Shown: positions 38,035 to 50,744, numbered from the stretch's first letter. The stretch: 64,000 nt of DNA from Salvator merianae (GCA_003586115.2 QVOM02000126.1:10831404-10895403); one strand, 5' to 3'. Notes: a model not told the origin generated them from the letters alone. Numbers and translations are program-made.

Positions 38035-38257
38035 AAGAGACAGGCCAGCCACTGTGGTCTATCCACTGGTAACCTCATATTTAGATTATTTTAAGGCACT
38101 CTGCTTGGGGGTACCCTTGTACCTATTCTGGAAGCTGCAACTCATGCAAAATGCAGCAGCCAAAATGCATGAGGTGCCTGTGTGAACTCACATCACACCT
38201 GAGCTTAAGCAATTGCACTGGTTGCCAATTAGCTACTACCAAAAGTGCAAGCTGCTT
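38035..38257 (+). mobile_element. L2-like LINE reverse transcriptase remnant
   Basis: Encodes an old PLYLFWKLQLMQNAAAK and HITPELKQLHWLPI-type motif, the usual L2/CR1-group thumb region. Confidence 0.6.
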
Positions 38258-39043
38258 TTCGGAGCAGCCGAGGAACTAGAGATCAAATTGCCAACGTTTA
38301 CTGGATTATGGAGAAAGCAAGGGACTTCCTGAAAAACATCTCCTGCTTCACTGACTATGCTAAAGCCTTTGACTCTGTAGATCACAACATACTGTGGCAA
38401 GTTCTTTAAAAAATGGAAGTACCCGGCCACCTGACCTGCCTCCTGTGGAACCTGTATGCAGGTCAAGAAGCAACAGTTAGAACTGAACATGGAACAACTG
38501 ACTGCTTAAAATTGGGAAAGGAATACGACAAGGCTGTATATCACCAGCCTATTTATTTAATTTATATACAGAGTACATCATGTGAAATGCCAGGCTAGAT
38601 GAATCTAAAGTTGGAGTTAAGATTGCTGGGAGAAATATCAACAACCTCAGATATGCAGACAATACCACTCTGTTGGCAGAAAGTAAAAAAGAATGAAGGA
38701 GCCTCTTTATGAGTGTGAAAGAGAGTGCAAAAGCTGGCTTGAAGCTCAATATTAAAAAAACTAAGTTCATGGTATCTGGTCCTATCACTTCCCAGCAAAT
38801 GAAATAGAAGTAGTGACAGATTTTATTTTCTTGGGCTCAGAGATCACTGCAGATGGCAACCGCTTGGGAACAATGCTATGGCAAACCTGGACAGCATATT
38901 AAAAAGCAGAGACATCATCTTGCTGACAAAGGCCCATATAGTTAAAGCTCTGGTTTTCCCCGTAGTAATGTATGGCTGTGAGAGCTGGATCATAAAGGAG
39001 GCTGAGTGCTGAACAAGCAGTGCTTTTAAACTGTGATGCTGGA

Positions 39044-39205
39044 GAACTTTTTTGTTTTTTAATTTTATTAAAGATGTTACAAAAAGAATGTTACACAGCA
39101 GCAGAAATTCAACATGACAAACAGAAATAGCAATGAATAATTGCAAAGAATAGGAAGAACAACATTAATTGGTATAACCTATTGTGATGAAACCTTTCAT
39201 CAGAG
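39044..39205 (-). mobile_element. L1-type 3' end fragment
   Basis: TTTTTTGTTTTTTAATTTTATTAAAG is the reversed A-rich L1 end; the body is too short to assign firmly. Confidence 0.4.
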
Positions 39206-39350
39206 GTGATAGAATCACAGAATCATAGAAGAGTTGGAAGGGACCTCCAGGGTCATCGAGTCCGACCCCCTGCTCAATGCGGGATTCACTAAATCATCCC
39301 AGACAGATGTCTGTGCAGCCTCTCCTTGAAGACCTCCAATGAAGGATAAC
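39206..39350 (-). mobile_element. CR1 3' end (ATTCTATG-tail subfamily) inside the Bov-B
   Basis: AGAATCACAGAATCATAGAAG tail, GGACCTCCAGGGTCATCGAG, CCAGACAGATGTCTGTGCAG. Confidence 0.8.
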
Positions 39351-41034
39351 ACCACAATCTCATTCCCATAGTCCCTTGAGGTCTTGGGATGACTTTGGCT
39401 CCTGATCAAGCACAACACCAGAAAGGCTTCAGACCAGTTCTCTATGTGATTCTGGTGGGGACATGAGTAATTGCTCGAACAACGTCAATGGCTGATTAGT
39501 CTGTGCTTTGGAAAGGAGCACAGGCAAAAAATGTACTACCAGTGAAGGGGCAAGCCAAGTGTTTGAAGTGTTGGATAAGGTTCTTTTAATGTCAGTGTCA
39601 TCTTTCAGTTTTCCATTAGAGAGAATAAAGTCCAGAAACCTATGAAACCCTTCTTGTGTTAGTGCCTTTTTTGTGTTTGTGTTAAAATAGGGGGGAAACT
39701 TTTAAGTGAATATGTTAGGATTGCAAGGTTATACAATTTTTCCACATGTGGTGCAATTCTTTTGCAGCAGAGTTATCTACTGTGCCAGTGATCGTCTGCA
39801 AAAGGATCAAATTTGATTTGACTGCTATAACGTATGAATTTGACGCAGGTCCAATTAGGTGATTTAGAGCTTATCATTCTAATTAACTGTTGGAGCTAGA
39901 AAGCATCCAAGTCTAAGTACAAATTAGCCGGAGAAGACTTTTGCAAGTCCCTTGGACTGCAAGGAGGTCAAATCAGTCAGTACTAAAGGAAATCAACCCT
40001 GACTGCTCCCTGGAAGGACAAATGCTGAAGCAGAAACTCAAATACATTGGCCACATGACCATTTATTTTCATATGACATCTAGGGCAGAAATAATCAGGA
40101 AATAACGACTATGCATTCAGGGAAACCAGGCCAACTTGGGGAGTGACCGGGTTATTTTATGTCACTGTTTCCCTGTGCTTCCGTGCCAGCACAGTTCTCC
40201 GTGCTACTGCCTGAAACAACACCAGTACAAAACAGTGAAACCTGTGGCAGAAGTGAGTCAGCCTTTGGAAAGCACACGTACTCTGCTTATGCTTCTTGGT
40301 GAGATTATTACATGAAACAATATAATTGCCCGGCATTCTTTTTAGAGGAAAGAAGAACTAGGTCTTTGGGTGGTGCTTTATCACATATATCTCTTATAAT
40401 GGATTTGCTCCAATATTTATAGTGATATTAAGACCGCCACACCTAAAACATTGACAGTCCTACCAGCAGGAAAAGGTAAGTGTACAGTGGATATATAAAG
40501 GGTTCCATTCTAGAAAAACAATGTGTGAATGGAATCCATGTGAACTAAGCAATTGGCTTCAGTATAAAGCCTTGGGCTAGGTCAACTACAGCCAAGAGCT
40601 CTATTGATTTGCATTGGGTTGACCCAACTCACTTGAAAATTACACTGCCTTGCATTGAGTTGACTGACCTATCAGAAAATTTACATTGACGTGAACAGGG
40701 AACTGACCTCTCACTGCAAGCCAATGGAGGGTGGGAACTTGTACTGAAAGGGGCACAATCACAGCCACCCAGGACAGGCCCTATAACGGGGTAATGCCCA
40801 GATACACAAATAGCATGCCTGAAATCTGCCCCACGCAGATGCAACATAAGATGTCTTCAGCAATTCTCATCCACTGCTGAGACAAGGATTTTTCAGTCTG
40901 CAATGCTGAAACAGACAGATGCCAGTACTAGCACCCAGACATGTTTCTTTCATAATTTACAATGCTAAAACACCCAGATGCCAATACCTCCCCCCACCCC
41001 ATACTCAGCCTCTTGAGGGTTGGCAACACATCTC

Positions 41035-41312
41035 CTATCTGGTTCCCAGCCAGCATCACTCTATAACACTCTGACAAGTTTGCACCTCCAGTCACACACA
41101 TGCAATCTTATTGACCATCATTATACTGTACTTCTCACCCCATTACCATACCCATAGTTCTGCATTTCTACTGCTATTCACACACAGCTTGCCTATATTG
41201 GTCTGTTCCTGGGCACTTCACTCCATTCATCTCATGAAGTTGCCTTGGTCTACAAAAGCACATGCTATCAACTTCTTTCCCTCTGCTACTCTAAGGTGCT
41301 ACCAGACCTCCT
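41035..41312 (-). repeat. Interspersed repeat H, intron 1 copy
   Basis: CCCAGCCAGCATCACTC ... GCTTGCCTATATTGGTCTG ... TACTCTAAGGTGCTACCAGAC. It is inverted relative to 32265-32565. Confidence 0.7.
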
Positions 41313-41369
41313 TGTGTACATACCCCATACAGGAATTCAATTGCAAAACCTAGTAGGAATGGTTGGAAG

Positions 41370-41990
41370 AAGAATCATAGAATCATAGAGTTGGAAGGGA
41401 CCTCTGGGGTCATCAAAACCAACCCCCTGTCCAATGCAAGATTCACTAAACCATCCTAGACAGATGTCTGTCCAGCCTCTTCTTGAAGACCTCCACCGAA
41501 GGAGAGCTCACCACTTCCTGTGGCAACCTGTTCCAGTGACTGATCGCCCTTGCTGTCAGAAAGTTTTTTTTTAAAAATATTTAGTCTCTATCTACTCCCT
41601 TGAAGTTTCATCCCATTGTTTCTAGTCCTTCCTTCTTGCGCAAGTGAGAACAGGGCCAGTCCTTCTGCACTGTGACAGCCCTTCAAATACCTGAAAACAG
41701 CCATCATGTCTCCTCTCAGTCTCCTCTTCTGCAGGCTAAAGATTCCTGGATCCTTTAACCGTTCCTCGGAGGACATGGTTTGTAGACCACTCTCCATTTT
41801 GGTCGCCCTCCTCTGAACTTGCTCCAGTTTGTCAATGTTTTTTTTTTTTAAATTGGGGTGCCCAGAACTGGATACAGAACCCCAAATGAGGTTTGACCAA
41901 GGTAGAGTATAGAGGGATAATTACCTCTCATGATCTATATGCTCCTCTTGATACATTTTTCTTACCCAGATGTAAAACTTTGCATTTCCA
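41370..41990 (-). mobile_element. CR1 ORF2 C-terminus and 3' end
   Basis: Minus strand encodes VSGLQTMSSEERLKDPGIFS, LQKRRLRGDMMAVFRYLKGC and QEGRTRNNGMKLQGSR. It extends to a KCKVLHLG-like remnant near 41980. Several breaks. Confidence 0.9.
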
Positions 41991-43354
41991 ATTGGATGTG
42001 AAGAATATTTCCTATCTTTGATGGCTTCTGAAGAGGATGAAGATAGAAGATGGTGTGTGAGTAGGATGAGATATGGCAGAGCCCTGGCATTCCAGGACAT
42101 GGAACCATTTTTTTTCCAGAAGGTGTGCATAGAAAAAGATATGTCTGTGCACAAAAAAAGTCCCACTAAAAAGTAATGTGCAGTCATCAACTGCAGCACA
42201 CAACATAAGGTGCCCAATAAATGCTCACAAGCACACACTACCCTACACATTCTCCCCTCAAAAACAACAAAATCTGTGTGCATCAAGGAATCCATTTTCA
42301 CACACAGACCAACCAACCACTTTCTTCACTGTAAAACACAACTGAGAAAAAGGCACCTGCAGCACGAAAAAGGTCACAGGGTCACCCTCTAACCACAGAG
42401 TTTTGGCAGGAAACAACACCCAGGATCCATTCCAGCATCCATGATCCATTCCCTCAGAGACCAATTCCCCATTCAAGTCAATGTAGTGGTCAGGTGAATA
42501 GGTCAATCCAATGCAAAACAATGGGACAGTTAATTCAAGTCCATGGACATTTTGGCAGGAAATCATGCAACCACAAATCAGTGGTGGCATGTAAATTGAG
42601 GCAGGTCACAATTCAACAACCATATTATAGTGAAACTGCGCTGTTAGAAACAGCGCAAATGGAGTTAGGCCTGGACTATAAATTTAAGGATCGTAGTCTT
42701 ATTTACATGGTGTGTCACAATGCCTTCACACACTAGTAAAGCCCAGTGTGGTCATCTGAAGCAGCCTCACTTATCTACAGATCCTTCCAAAAAATGCAAC
42801 TGAAATCCCAATGAAATCCATACAATATAGAACTAACTTGTTTTCACTCCCCAATGACTTGATTTAAATTGTATTATCTCTTTGCTGGAAGCAAAATAGC
42901 ACTTCCCTAAACTACAGCCTGAAGCCTATTCAGTTTAAATTCTGTATTTTTATTAAACTTTGCCTTCCAAAATAAATTCAGGTGGAAGGAAACCGGCCAG
43001 CATAATGGATCATGGAACAATGGCATATACAATAATTACTCAATACAGTAACGAAATGCACAAATAGACTGAAGTATTCTTTCGACACATCAGATCTGGG
43101 AGGGTGGAGTTCTCTCGGCTTGTAACTGCGAACTGTTCTGGAATGCAGTGTCAGCTCTGGAAATGCCACAAGCAAGAGTGAATAGCTGTGAGCTGAGGGT
43201 TTTTCCCTCCTCCAAAGCCTTTTCTCATTTTACCCAACCTAATTTCCATTTCCTAAACTAAAACTACTTTAGAACCTTGAGGTTTCTGTCACTTTCCCCT
43301 AGGAAGCTCTCAAACCAATGGGAACACACAACACATTATGACTGTTCCACCAGT

Positions 43355-43655
43355 CATAAGAACATAAGAAAGGCCCCACTGGATTGGACTGGTGGTCTAT
43401 CTAGTGCAGCAGTCTGTTCTCCCTGTGGCCAACCGGCAGCACTAGGAAGCCAATTAGCAGGACACAAGCACATCACTTGCCCTGGTCAGTCTCCCAGAAT
43501 CTGGCCTTCAAAGGCATAAACAACATAAGATGGCTGTGTCTGCACTGGGCTGGTAGACCAATCCAGCAGCCCCCCTACAATTTCTCCACACTGTGGCACA
43601 GACTACTGGGAGACACCAGAAGAACGCTGTGTTTGCATCAGACAAAGTGTTGGAT
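43355..43655 (-). mobile_element. CR1-type 3' ends, divergent subfamily
   Basis: CATAAGAACATAAGAAAGGCC, then GGTCTATCTAGTGCAGCAGT, as the reverse of the elements at 15280-15592; a second degraded unit follows from 43515. Confidence 0.6.
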
Positions 43656-43968
43656 CGGGCTATGGTGTCAAAATGACACCCGCGCAGTTGTTAATGGTCC
43701 ACACAATGTTACAGGCTGGTATACCAGAACCACCGCTCGTATGCGGATGGTACAAATGCACTTGGGCATCTTCCAACATGGCACCCGGCACCATTTCTTC
43801 AGGCACCCAGAAGTGACACCGGGAGCACACTGCTTTGGGGTGCCTGGTCGAAACAGCTCTGGCTCACAATTACAGAAGTTGGAATGCATTTCATTACTTT
43901 GTTCCCAGCCTACATCATTGGCCCAGAATGGTCTACCTGCAGTATGGGTGACCCTTGGTGCAGGATCT

Positions 43969-44516
43969 TTTTTTTTTTTTAATATATTTTATTATTTTCT
44001 ATCCATATATATACAAATATTTGACTATAAACTAATATACAAAACAAAACACAATACACTAAAATCAATAAGAACAATTCAAACAAACAAACAAAAAGAC
44101 ACCCTATTCGAGTGTCCCTGTTCACGTAGATCCCGGTACACCTTTCTCATTTAAAAATTACATAATCTTAGAGGCCTTAAACCCCATTCTTATGTTAACA
44201 ATCTGTTTAAAAATATCTTTTCAGCTGAATCCATAAAAGATCTTCTGTTCAATTCCTCTATGCATGGGTTCCAAATTAATCTAAATTGTTGAACATTATC
44301 TACTCCCTCTAATCTTGAGTATTTCACCGAAATATATTCATTCATCATAAGTCTCCATACTGCTTTATACCATTCTGTTTTAGTAAAATTCAAAGCATAC
44401 TTCCAATTACACACAATACACGGCTGGGTTACTGCCACCAATAGATGTAATTGTTTCTGCTCTTCTATTCCAATATTCAAACCTGAAAAATCATGTAATA
44501 AAAGCATTTTCGAAGT
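43969..44516 (-). mobile_element. L1 LINE 3' end with 15-bp target duplication
   Basis: CTTGGTGCAGGATCT is repeated exactly at 43954-43968 and 44517-44531. The insert starts with the reversed poly-A tail (AATAAAATATATT then A12). Its minus strand has a 105-codon open frame with ALNFTKTEWYKAVWRLMMNE and FRLIWNPCIEEL, the L1 ORF2 C-terminus. It is 5'-truncated; the open frame and perfect duplication indicate a young insertion. Confidence 0.9.
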
Positions 44517-44594
44517 CTTGGTGCAGGATCTAATTGTGGGCCAGATTGCTCAATTCAGCCCAGCACGTTGCAGGATTGTTTGCACTATGCAGGA

Positions 44595-46145
44595 ACAGCT
44601 GTAGCATCCCTGTGGATCAGAGCCGTGGCCCAGTTAGTCCTACAATCTGCCCTTGCAATGGCAGCCAGTTGTATAGGCAGACCACCAGCAGGACATGAGC
44701 ACACCGTTTCCCCTTCTTGCAGTTTCCCAGCAGCTGATCTTCAGATGCAACAACCTTCTACTGCTAACAGGGCTAATAACCATCAGTAGCCTTGACTTCC
44801 ATGAATTAGTCCAAACCATTTATAAAACCACGAAGCTGGTGGCCAAGAACACACCTCCTGGCCGTGAACGCGCTATGCATTATGGGAAAAAAGCCCACAA
44901 ATCCTTCCATCTGTCTTGAACCATCCAGAATTCAGATTCTTTGAGTGATTTAAAGTTCTAATATTTTGGGAGAAGGAGAAAAGTTTCTCCCTATCCGCTT
45001 TTGTCACACCAGGCATAATTTTAAACATTTCTATCACAACCCTTCTCCCTTCTAGACTAAACAGCCCCCAGGTGTTTCAGTCTTTCTTCACCTGGAAGTT
45101 CCTTCAGCCCCTTCATCTTCTCAGTTGCTGTCCTTAGAATCTTTTCCAACTCTGCTATATCCGTTTTGAGAGGCAACCAGCAAAAAAGGCACACAGTACT
45201 CCAGACGTGGTTGCACCCCTGGTTTGTATAAGCGCATTATAATATCACAATCTTGGTTTTTTTTAACAAATTTACCTTTTTTTTGTGGGTGTACACACTG
45301 TGTCAACACTTTCACTGAACTGTCTACCATTACCCCGAGATCTCTTCCTGATCAGTCACAATCAGCTCTGATTCCCTTAGTATATATGAGTAGTTAGGAT
45401 TTTTAGTTCCAATGTGTATCACTTTACACCTGCTCACATTAAACAGCACCCGCCATTTGGATACTCACCCCCCTCCTTTTTATCACCCTGAACAATTTGG
45501 GGTCATCAGCAAAACTGGCTATTCCACTTGTCCCACTTAACTCCATGTCATTTACAATAAGTTAAAAAGACCTCTTCCCAGAACAGAACCTTGGGAAAGC
45601 CCACTTGTTATATCTCTCCATTTCGAGAAATTTTCATTTACTCCTACTTTCCGTTTTCTATTCCTTAGCCAGCTGCTTATCCATAAAAGAATTTGTCCTT
45701 TTATTTCATGACTGTTAATCTAACAGAGAAATCTTTCTGAAAACCTCAGAAGATGATAGTCTATGGGCTCATCCTTATCCACATGTTTGTTACCACACTA
45801 AAAAAAACTCTGGAATGTTAGTTAAATAGGACTTTCCCTTACAAAAGCTGTATTGGCTATCTTTGAGCAAGGCCTGTGCCTTCAAATGTTTGTTAATTTG
45901 AACTTTAATAATGGTTTCCATTATCTTTCCCAGAATGAATGTTAAGCTGACAGGCCTATAATTTCCTGCGTCTCCATTTGAGCCCATTTAAAATATTTAT
46001 GTTAGCCACTTTCTCATCCTCAACTCTACAGCATAAGCAACTTACAATCAAGCATGATAACAAATTGCATATTTTGGTTAAGAAGTCCACTGTCTCAGCT
46101 TTGAGCTCTTTAATAACTCCTGGATGGATGTCCTGACAGGGTCTG
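44595..46145 (-). mobile_element. Old CR1 LINE with reverse transcriptase remnants
   Basis: Minus strand encodes NYRPVSLTFILGKIMETIIK and HLKAQALLKDSQYSFCKGKS near 45800-45985, an RT core at about 45480-45640 and VDSSVKVLTQC..LYKPGVQPRLEYCVPF near 45150-45330, then a CR1-type 3' UTR. The order is that of a continuous CR1 ORF2, with many breaks and more divergence than the other CR1 copies. Confidence 0.8.
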
Positions 46146-46174
46146 GTGCTTTGCTGAAACTTTACTTAATTTGT

Positions 46175-46620
46175 CAATAAGAACATAAGAACAGCCCTTC
46201 TGGACTGGGCCAGGGTCTATCTAATCCAGCATCCTGTCTCACACAGTGGCCCACCAATTGCTTCTGGGTATTCTCAAACAAAAGATGAAGGGAAAAACCT
46301 TCACCTGCTCTCAACTCCCAGCAAATGGCCTTTAGAGGCATCCTGCCTGTCTCTCCACCCTGGAGGTGGTACCTAGGCATCTATTCTAATAGCCATTGAT
46401 ACATCTGACCTCCATGCATTAAGAGAAGCCCTGTTGGATCAGGCCACAGCCCATCTAGTTCAGCATCCTATTTCACACAGTGGCCACCAGCGGACATTCT
46501 CAAGCAGAAGACAGAGGCAAAACCTTCACCTGCTCTCAACTCCCTGCAAATAACCTGTAGAGGCATCCTGCTGTCTCTCCAACTTGGAGGTGGTACCTAG
46601 GCATCCATGCTAATACCCAG
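46175..46620 (-). mobile_element. Two tandem CR1 3' ends
   Basis: Units 46178-46422 (AATAAGAACATAAGAACAGCC..) and 46425-46620 (AAGAGAAGCCCTGTTGGATC..). Both end at GGTGGTACCTAGGCATC. Confidence 0.85.
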
Positions 46621-47319
46621 CAGGCCTGTCGCTGATGTATTGACAGGCATCCTGTCACCACTATTTCTGTCCGCCCATCAGACCCCCTTCCTGAGATCAG
46701 GAGCAGAGGCTCAGGGATCTGTCCCAACCTGAGTCTTCTCCCATTTTAGTCCTGCTTAGAGCTGCTCTGGAGAGCAGATAAACCTCACATCCAATGCCAG
46801 GGTAGACAACAAAGCATTGTCTTAGTGCCTTTCCCAGCACAGTGTCCAGGACACGAATGCTCAGCCTGCAGCCAGGCACAGGGCTTGTGGAAAGAGATGG
46901 CCTTTGCCATACCAGGGGGGTGGGATCACACCTGTCTACATAGACTGATCTGCCTCTGTAGATGCCACAAAAGCCCCCGAGCAGCAGAAGCAGGTGCACC
47001 TGCTTGCCCTGTGAGGCACCACTGCTGTCAAGGTCTCATGTGGGGTGGCTGCAAAGGGTAAGTACGTGCCCAAGCAGTGAGAAGGAGGGGTGTGGGGAGG
47101 GTGAGAGGGGTCACGGCCACAGGCAGCTGCTATTCTCTGTCCTGCTGAACCTCCTTCTCCCTCCTTCGATGTTTAGCTTCCTTTGAGTGTTCTCCTGCCA
47201 CGGAGGGGAGGGTGGGTTATATTTTGAATGTATTCTACATTATCCTATACATTTTCTCTTTTTAGTGTTCTGCCCTGCCCTGCTGGGAAAAGGTGCAATA
47301 TAAATTCATAAATAAATAA

Positions 47320-47665
47320 AACAAATTCTGAAGCAGAAGACAAGGGTGCAACCTTCACCTGCTCTCCACTGCCTGCAAATGGCCTTCAGCGGCATTCTCC
47401 CTGTCTCTCCACCCTGAAGGCAGTATTTAGGCATCCATCCTAGTAGCCATTGATACACCTGTCCTCCATGGTATTTCTTAACCCTTTCTTAAAGCTGTTC
47501 AGGCTGGTTGCTGTCACCACCTCTTTTGGTAGTAAGTTCCATAGACTGATGGCCCTCTGGGTTAAAGAAAAATACTTCCCCTTTGTCATTCCTCATTCTC
47601 TAGCCCATCAGCTTCATAGAGTGCCCCCTGGTTCTAGTGCTGTGCAACAGAGAAAATAATATTTT
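47320..47665 (-). mobile_element. CR1 3' end and ORF2 C-terminus fragment
   Basis: CTGCTCTCCACTGCCTGCAA ... TAGTAGCCATTGATACACC ... CATCAGCTTCATAGAGTGCC; the octamer tail is missing. Confidence 0.8.
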
Positions 47666-48939
47666 ATATGGGAGGATGTCAAGACTCTTTTACTACCATT
47701 GCTACAAATGGAGCCACATCTATCATCTTTGCTAGGGTATTTATGAGTTCTGTGCAGAACTCTGGGAAATGATAGTTTTGCAGTTCCCAGACACTGGTCA
47801 ATTAAAGTGAAATATCTCTAGGAATTCCCATTCATCCTCACTAAGAAGGTCATCACTGTCTTAAATTCTGAGATTGCTGTCAAAAGAGCACATGGTGGTC
47901 TTCTGTGATTCATATTTTTTCCAATTCATGCATAATCTGGCTATCGCTGCCACGTTATCTTCATTGCTATTACCTCCCTAAGACTTATAGCAGACCTCTG
48001 AGATAAAGGAATACGTTATAATCATTATTCCTCCTTTTCCAGAGATGAAGGTATGTAATCAAGCCTTAACAAAACACAACTAGATCACATTCCCCATTAT
48101 TGACTAGCAGCATCACTGTGATCATCTAGAGAGACTCTGCTGTAAGCAACACCAATTGCTGAGTATAATCTTGCATATCCCACAGCCGAGCTTTCTCTAT
48201 GATGGCAATGACATTCTTGAATACTCTACTGTCAGATGTATGTGAGGCCCCTACTAAGGTATTTTTTAGGCATCTGTTCACAGTCAATAGACTAATATTT
48301 GGAGCTTGTTGAAAACATATATCTTCATCTAGGCATTCCCAGTGTGAATGAGTGTCTGTTTCCTGACCCCACCCGGTTTTTACTACTGTATTAATATTTT
48401 GCTGTTTTAATTGATTTTATCCTTATTTTGAAGTCATAATGCATAGCCAATATCAAATATTTTTTTAAACCAATCAATTAATTAAAATTTCTGTAGTATA
48501 GCATCTTCATTATTGGACTGAGACCTACAAAGTCAAATTAAAAATCACTGACAGGCCATTGGAAAAAGTGCCCAATTAGCTAATGAAATGTCGGTCCTCT
48601 TGAATATGTGTGCTTTTAAATATTCACATAACATCCATCAAACCACATGCATGCCCAAATTCTCCTGGTTCTGATTCTCACACAAGTGCTACGACAAAAT
48701 AGGAAATCTTCACATACCCATTCCTCTCCTTTTCCATTTGGCAGGTCAAGTCAAAGTCAGAGACCAGTCACACATGGGTGGATGCTGTTTGGCTAGCCAC
48801 ATCTAAGCTAAAGCATCTTATAACCCAAGACCAGCTTAACTTTGAACTGCCACACCCATGACAAGGAATAAGGGGAGCCCTAGATCAGCCTAACTGGACC
48901 ACCCTTAGTTTATGTGGTAGAAATAAAGTGATCTAAAGG

Positions 48940-49245
48940 AATTTAATATTTTATTTACTTATAGCATTTGTATCCCGCCCTTTACCAGGAGGCCACAGGG
49001 TGAGTCACAAAATACTGTTACACAAATACTAAAACTTATTTAAAATATACCCCATCCAACCTCCCTCCTACCCTGGCAGGACTACATTCAGAGGAACTAG
49101 GAAACAATGGTCCGGGTGATACATTTTAACCGAAAATCATATAAAGTTGGTGTCTGGGGTACCTCCACTATTCCAGAGCCAGAGGGGGCCACCACAGAAA
49201 AGATCCTCTTATGTGTCCCTGTCCCTTACACCTTTGAGAGAAGAG
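48940..49245 (-). mobile_element. L2-like LINE 3' end
   Basis: TATTTTATTTACTTATAGCATTTGTATCCCGCCC, then a degraded coding end (CACCACAGAAAAGATCC, CTGTCCCTTACACC). It lies just downstream of MAPK1IP1L exon 1, in intron 1. Confidence 0.7.
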
Positions 49246-49429
49246 GAACTACCTAATAATTAATAACTAGAAGACTATCTCAATCTATAATATGCGCTCA
49301 AAATCCAAAGACAGACTACGGAGCCGCAAAGCTTACGCACTCCGCCGTACAAGCAGCCCCGCCAGGTAACAAGCAGACCCCACCTTCTGTTCACACGAGA
49401 CCCCTTTCCAGTCCAGATCTGCCTGCTAA

Positions 49430-49810
49430 GGAAGGAACGTCGGGAAGGTGAAGGAAAGCCCCTTTTCCACCACCACCCTTCCGTCGCCTCCATCCCTTCT
49501 CCCAGGGAGAGCAGCGAGGAAGGGGCATCGCCTCCCCCTCCTCCCCTCCAGCCACCGTGAACCTACCAGGGCCGCGTCACGAGAGACCCACGACGGCAGA
49601 GCGAAAACAATCTCTCCTTCGCCTTTCCTTCGCCTTCATGAACCGGAAGCAGAAGGGAACTTTTTCTCGTCGCGTAATAGGAAGCGGAAACAATTCTGGC
49701 TCCTTCCTCCTCTGGGGGGGAAAAATGGATTCTGATCACGTGACACTCACCAGCCAGTCAGCAAAGAGCAGCCACAGAACTTGAGGTCAGGGGAGTCACG
49801 TGGACTCCCA
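49430..49810 (-). promoter_or_regulatory. CpG-rich promoter of MAPK1IP1L with ETS and E-box motifs
   Basis: About 20 CpGs fall in roughly 350 bp, against near-absence in neighbouring intron sequence. Visible motifs are an ETS-type ACCGGAAGC at 49642-49650, a second GGAAGCGGA at about 49680, a CT-rich Sp1-like run at 49530-49550, and two CACGTG E-boxes at 49737-49742 (inside palindromic TCACGTGA) and 49797-49802. There is no TATA box. This layout is typical of housekeeping promoters. The orientation follows from the donor at 49566. Confidence 0.65.
49567..49690 (-). other. MAPK1IP1L: Candidate non-coding exon 1 of MAPK1IP1L
   Basis: In the CpG-rich patch a minus-strand donor reads GGCCCTG|GTAGGT, with the GT at 49566-49565. 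Sense sequence upstream of it is CpG-rich with no TATA box. Exon 2 has a splice acceptor just 4 nt before the ATG, so an upstream non-coding exon is required; this is the only CpG-rich minus-strand donor I found between 35 and 64 kb. The transcription start is not resolved and the upper limit is approximate. Confidence 0.55.
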
Positions 49811-49879
49811 GCCGTCATACTTTTTCCATCCTTCTCGCTTTGGGTTAGGCTGTGGCTCGGACCAACCTGGGTTCCTAAG

Positions 49880-49965
49880 GTGTTACTGAACTACAACTCC
49901 CATCAGACACCGGTAGGGCTGCCTGAGTGCGGCTGACGGGAGCTGTAGTCTCATAATCTGAATAT
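49880..49965. repeat. Palindromic element with ACTACAACTCCCA motifs near the promoter
   Basis: GAACTACAACTCCCATCAG and the inverted CTGACGGGAGCTGTAGTCTC lie within 85 bp, about 130 bp upstream of the MAPK1IP1L CpG patch. It is related to 2415-2506. The core resembles a ZNF143/Staf site. Confidence 0.6.
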
Positions 49966-50744
49966 CGAAACTGCATCAGGGCCTTTTCTGATACAGTTAA
50001 CTACTGTCGTGAGAATGGGTGTCAGCAGGCGAAATTTTAGGGATAGGGCACCCTTTCCCTGTAAGAACGTTTTCCTGATGTAGTGTTCAACCAGAATCAG
50101 CCTTGTTGTAATTTAAGACTGTGGTTGCTTATCTAATCATTCTAGGATGACGCAGAATGAGTGCTGCTTCACTGCGATAAGCTTTCATGTACTGGAAGGG
50201 ATAGGTTGTTATGGCTGCATCTGCACACACAGTAAAACAAGTGGCTTGAAAGTGGCTTAGAAGTACTAGCATGTTCACATTCATGCTTCTAATCCACGTT
50301 AAAGGGCAGCAAATGCACTTTTAAAGTTGCCACCTTTTTTTCATCACAAGATGAGAGGGAGGGTCACAAACCCTCTCTCACAAATAGGAAAAACTCATGA
50401 GTTTCGAACCAACAAAATTCAAGGGATCATTGTATTATGCACCCATCACCAAGGAGTTCCAGGTTGGAGAATAAAATGGAAATCATAGAAACTGATTAAA
50501 ATTTGTGAAATGTAAAACTAAAAAGGCAGAGGGAAATCAGTAAGAGAGCCAGTAGGAAAAGCAAAATGATAAGTGAAAACTATAAAAACAACCTGACGGA
50601 ACAGCACAAACCTTTAACCAAAACCATTTGCTGAAAACATCTAAAAAGGAACTCCTCTTCCCATGTAGACCTGGCTGTGCCTTAAGATCTGCTGGCTAGA
50701 CTCTCTTGGCAATGCTACACTCTTCAAGTGTGGCAGTTAAGAGG

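Larger units (their letters stand above)
38258..40080 (+). mobile_element. Degraded Bov-B (RTE) reverse transcriptase, split in two
   Basis: 38258-39010 encodes, with stops and shifts, MEKARDFLKNISCFTDYAKA, DSVDHNILWQVL, HLTCLLWNLYAGQEATVRTE, LRYADDTTL-like, VFPVVMYGCESWIIKEAE. 39900-40065 continues with RRRLLQVPWTARR-like and LKQKLKYIGHMT. This is the Bov-B/RTE order. The 39040-39890 interval holds other repeats. It is dead. Confidence 0.8.

Noticed and set aside
44190..44507. 105-codon minus-strand ORF as a gene
   Set aside because: It lies wholly inside the L1 insertion bounded by the 15-bp duplication and matches the L1 ORF2 C-terminus.
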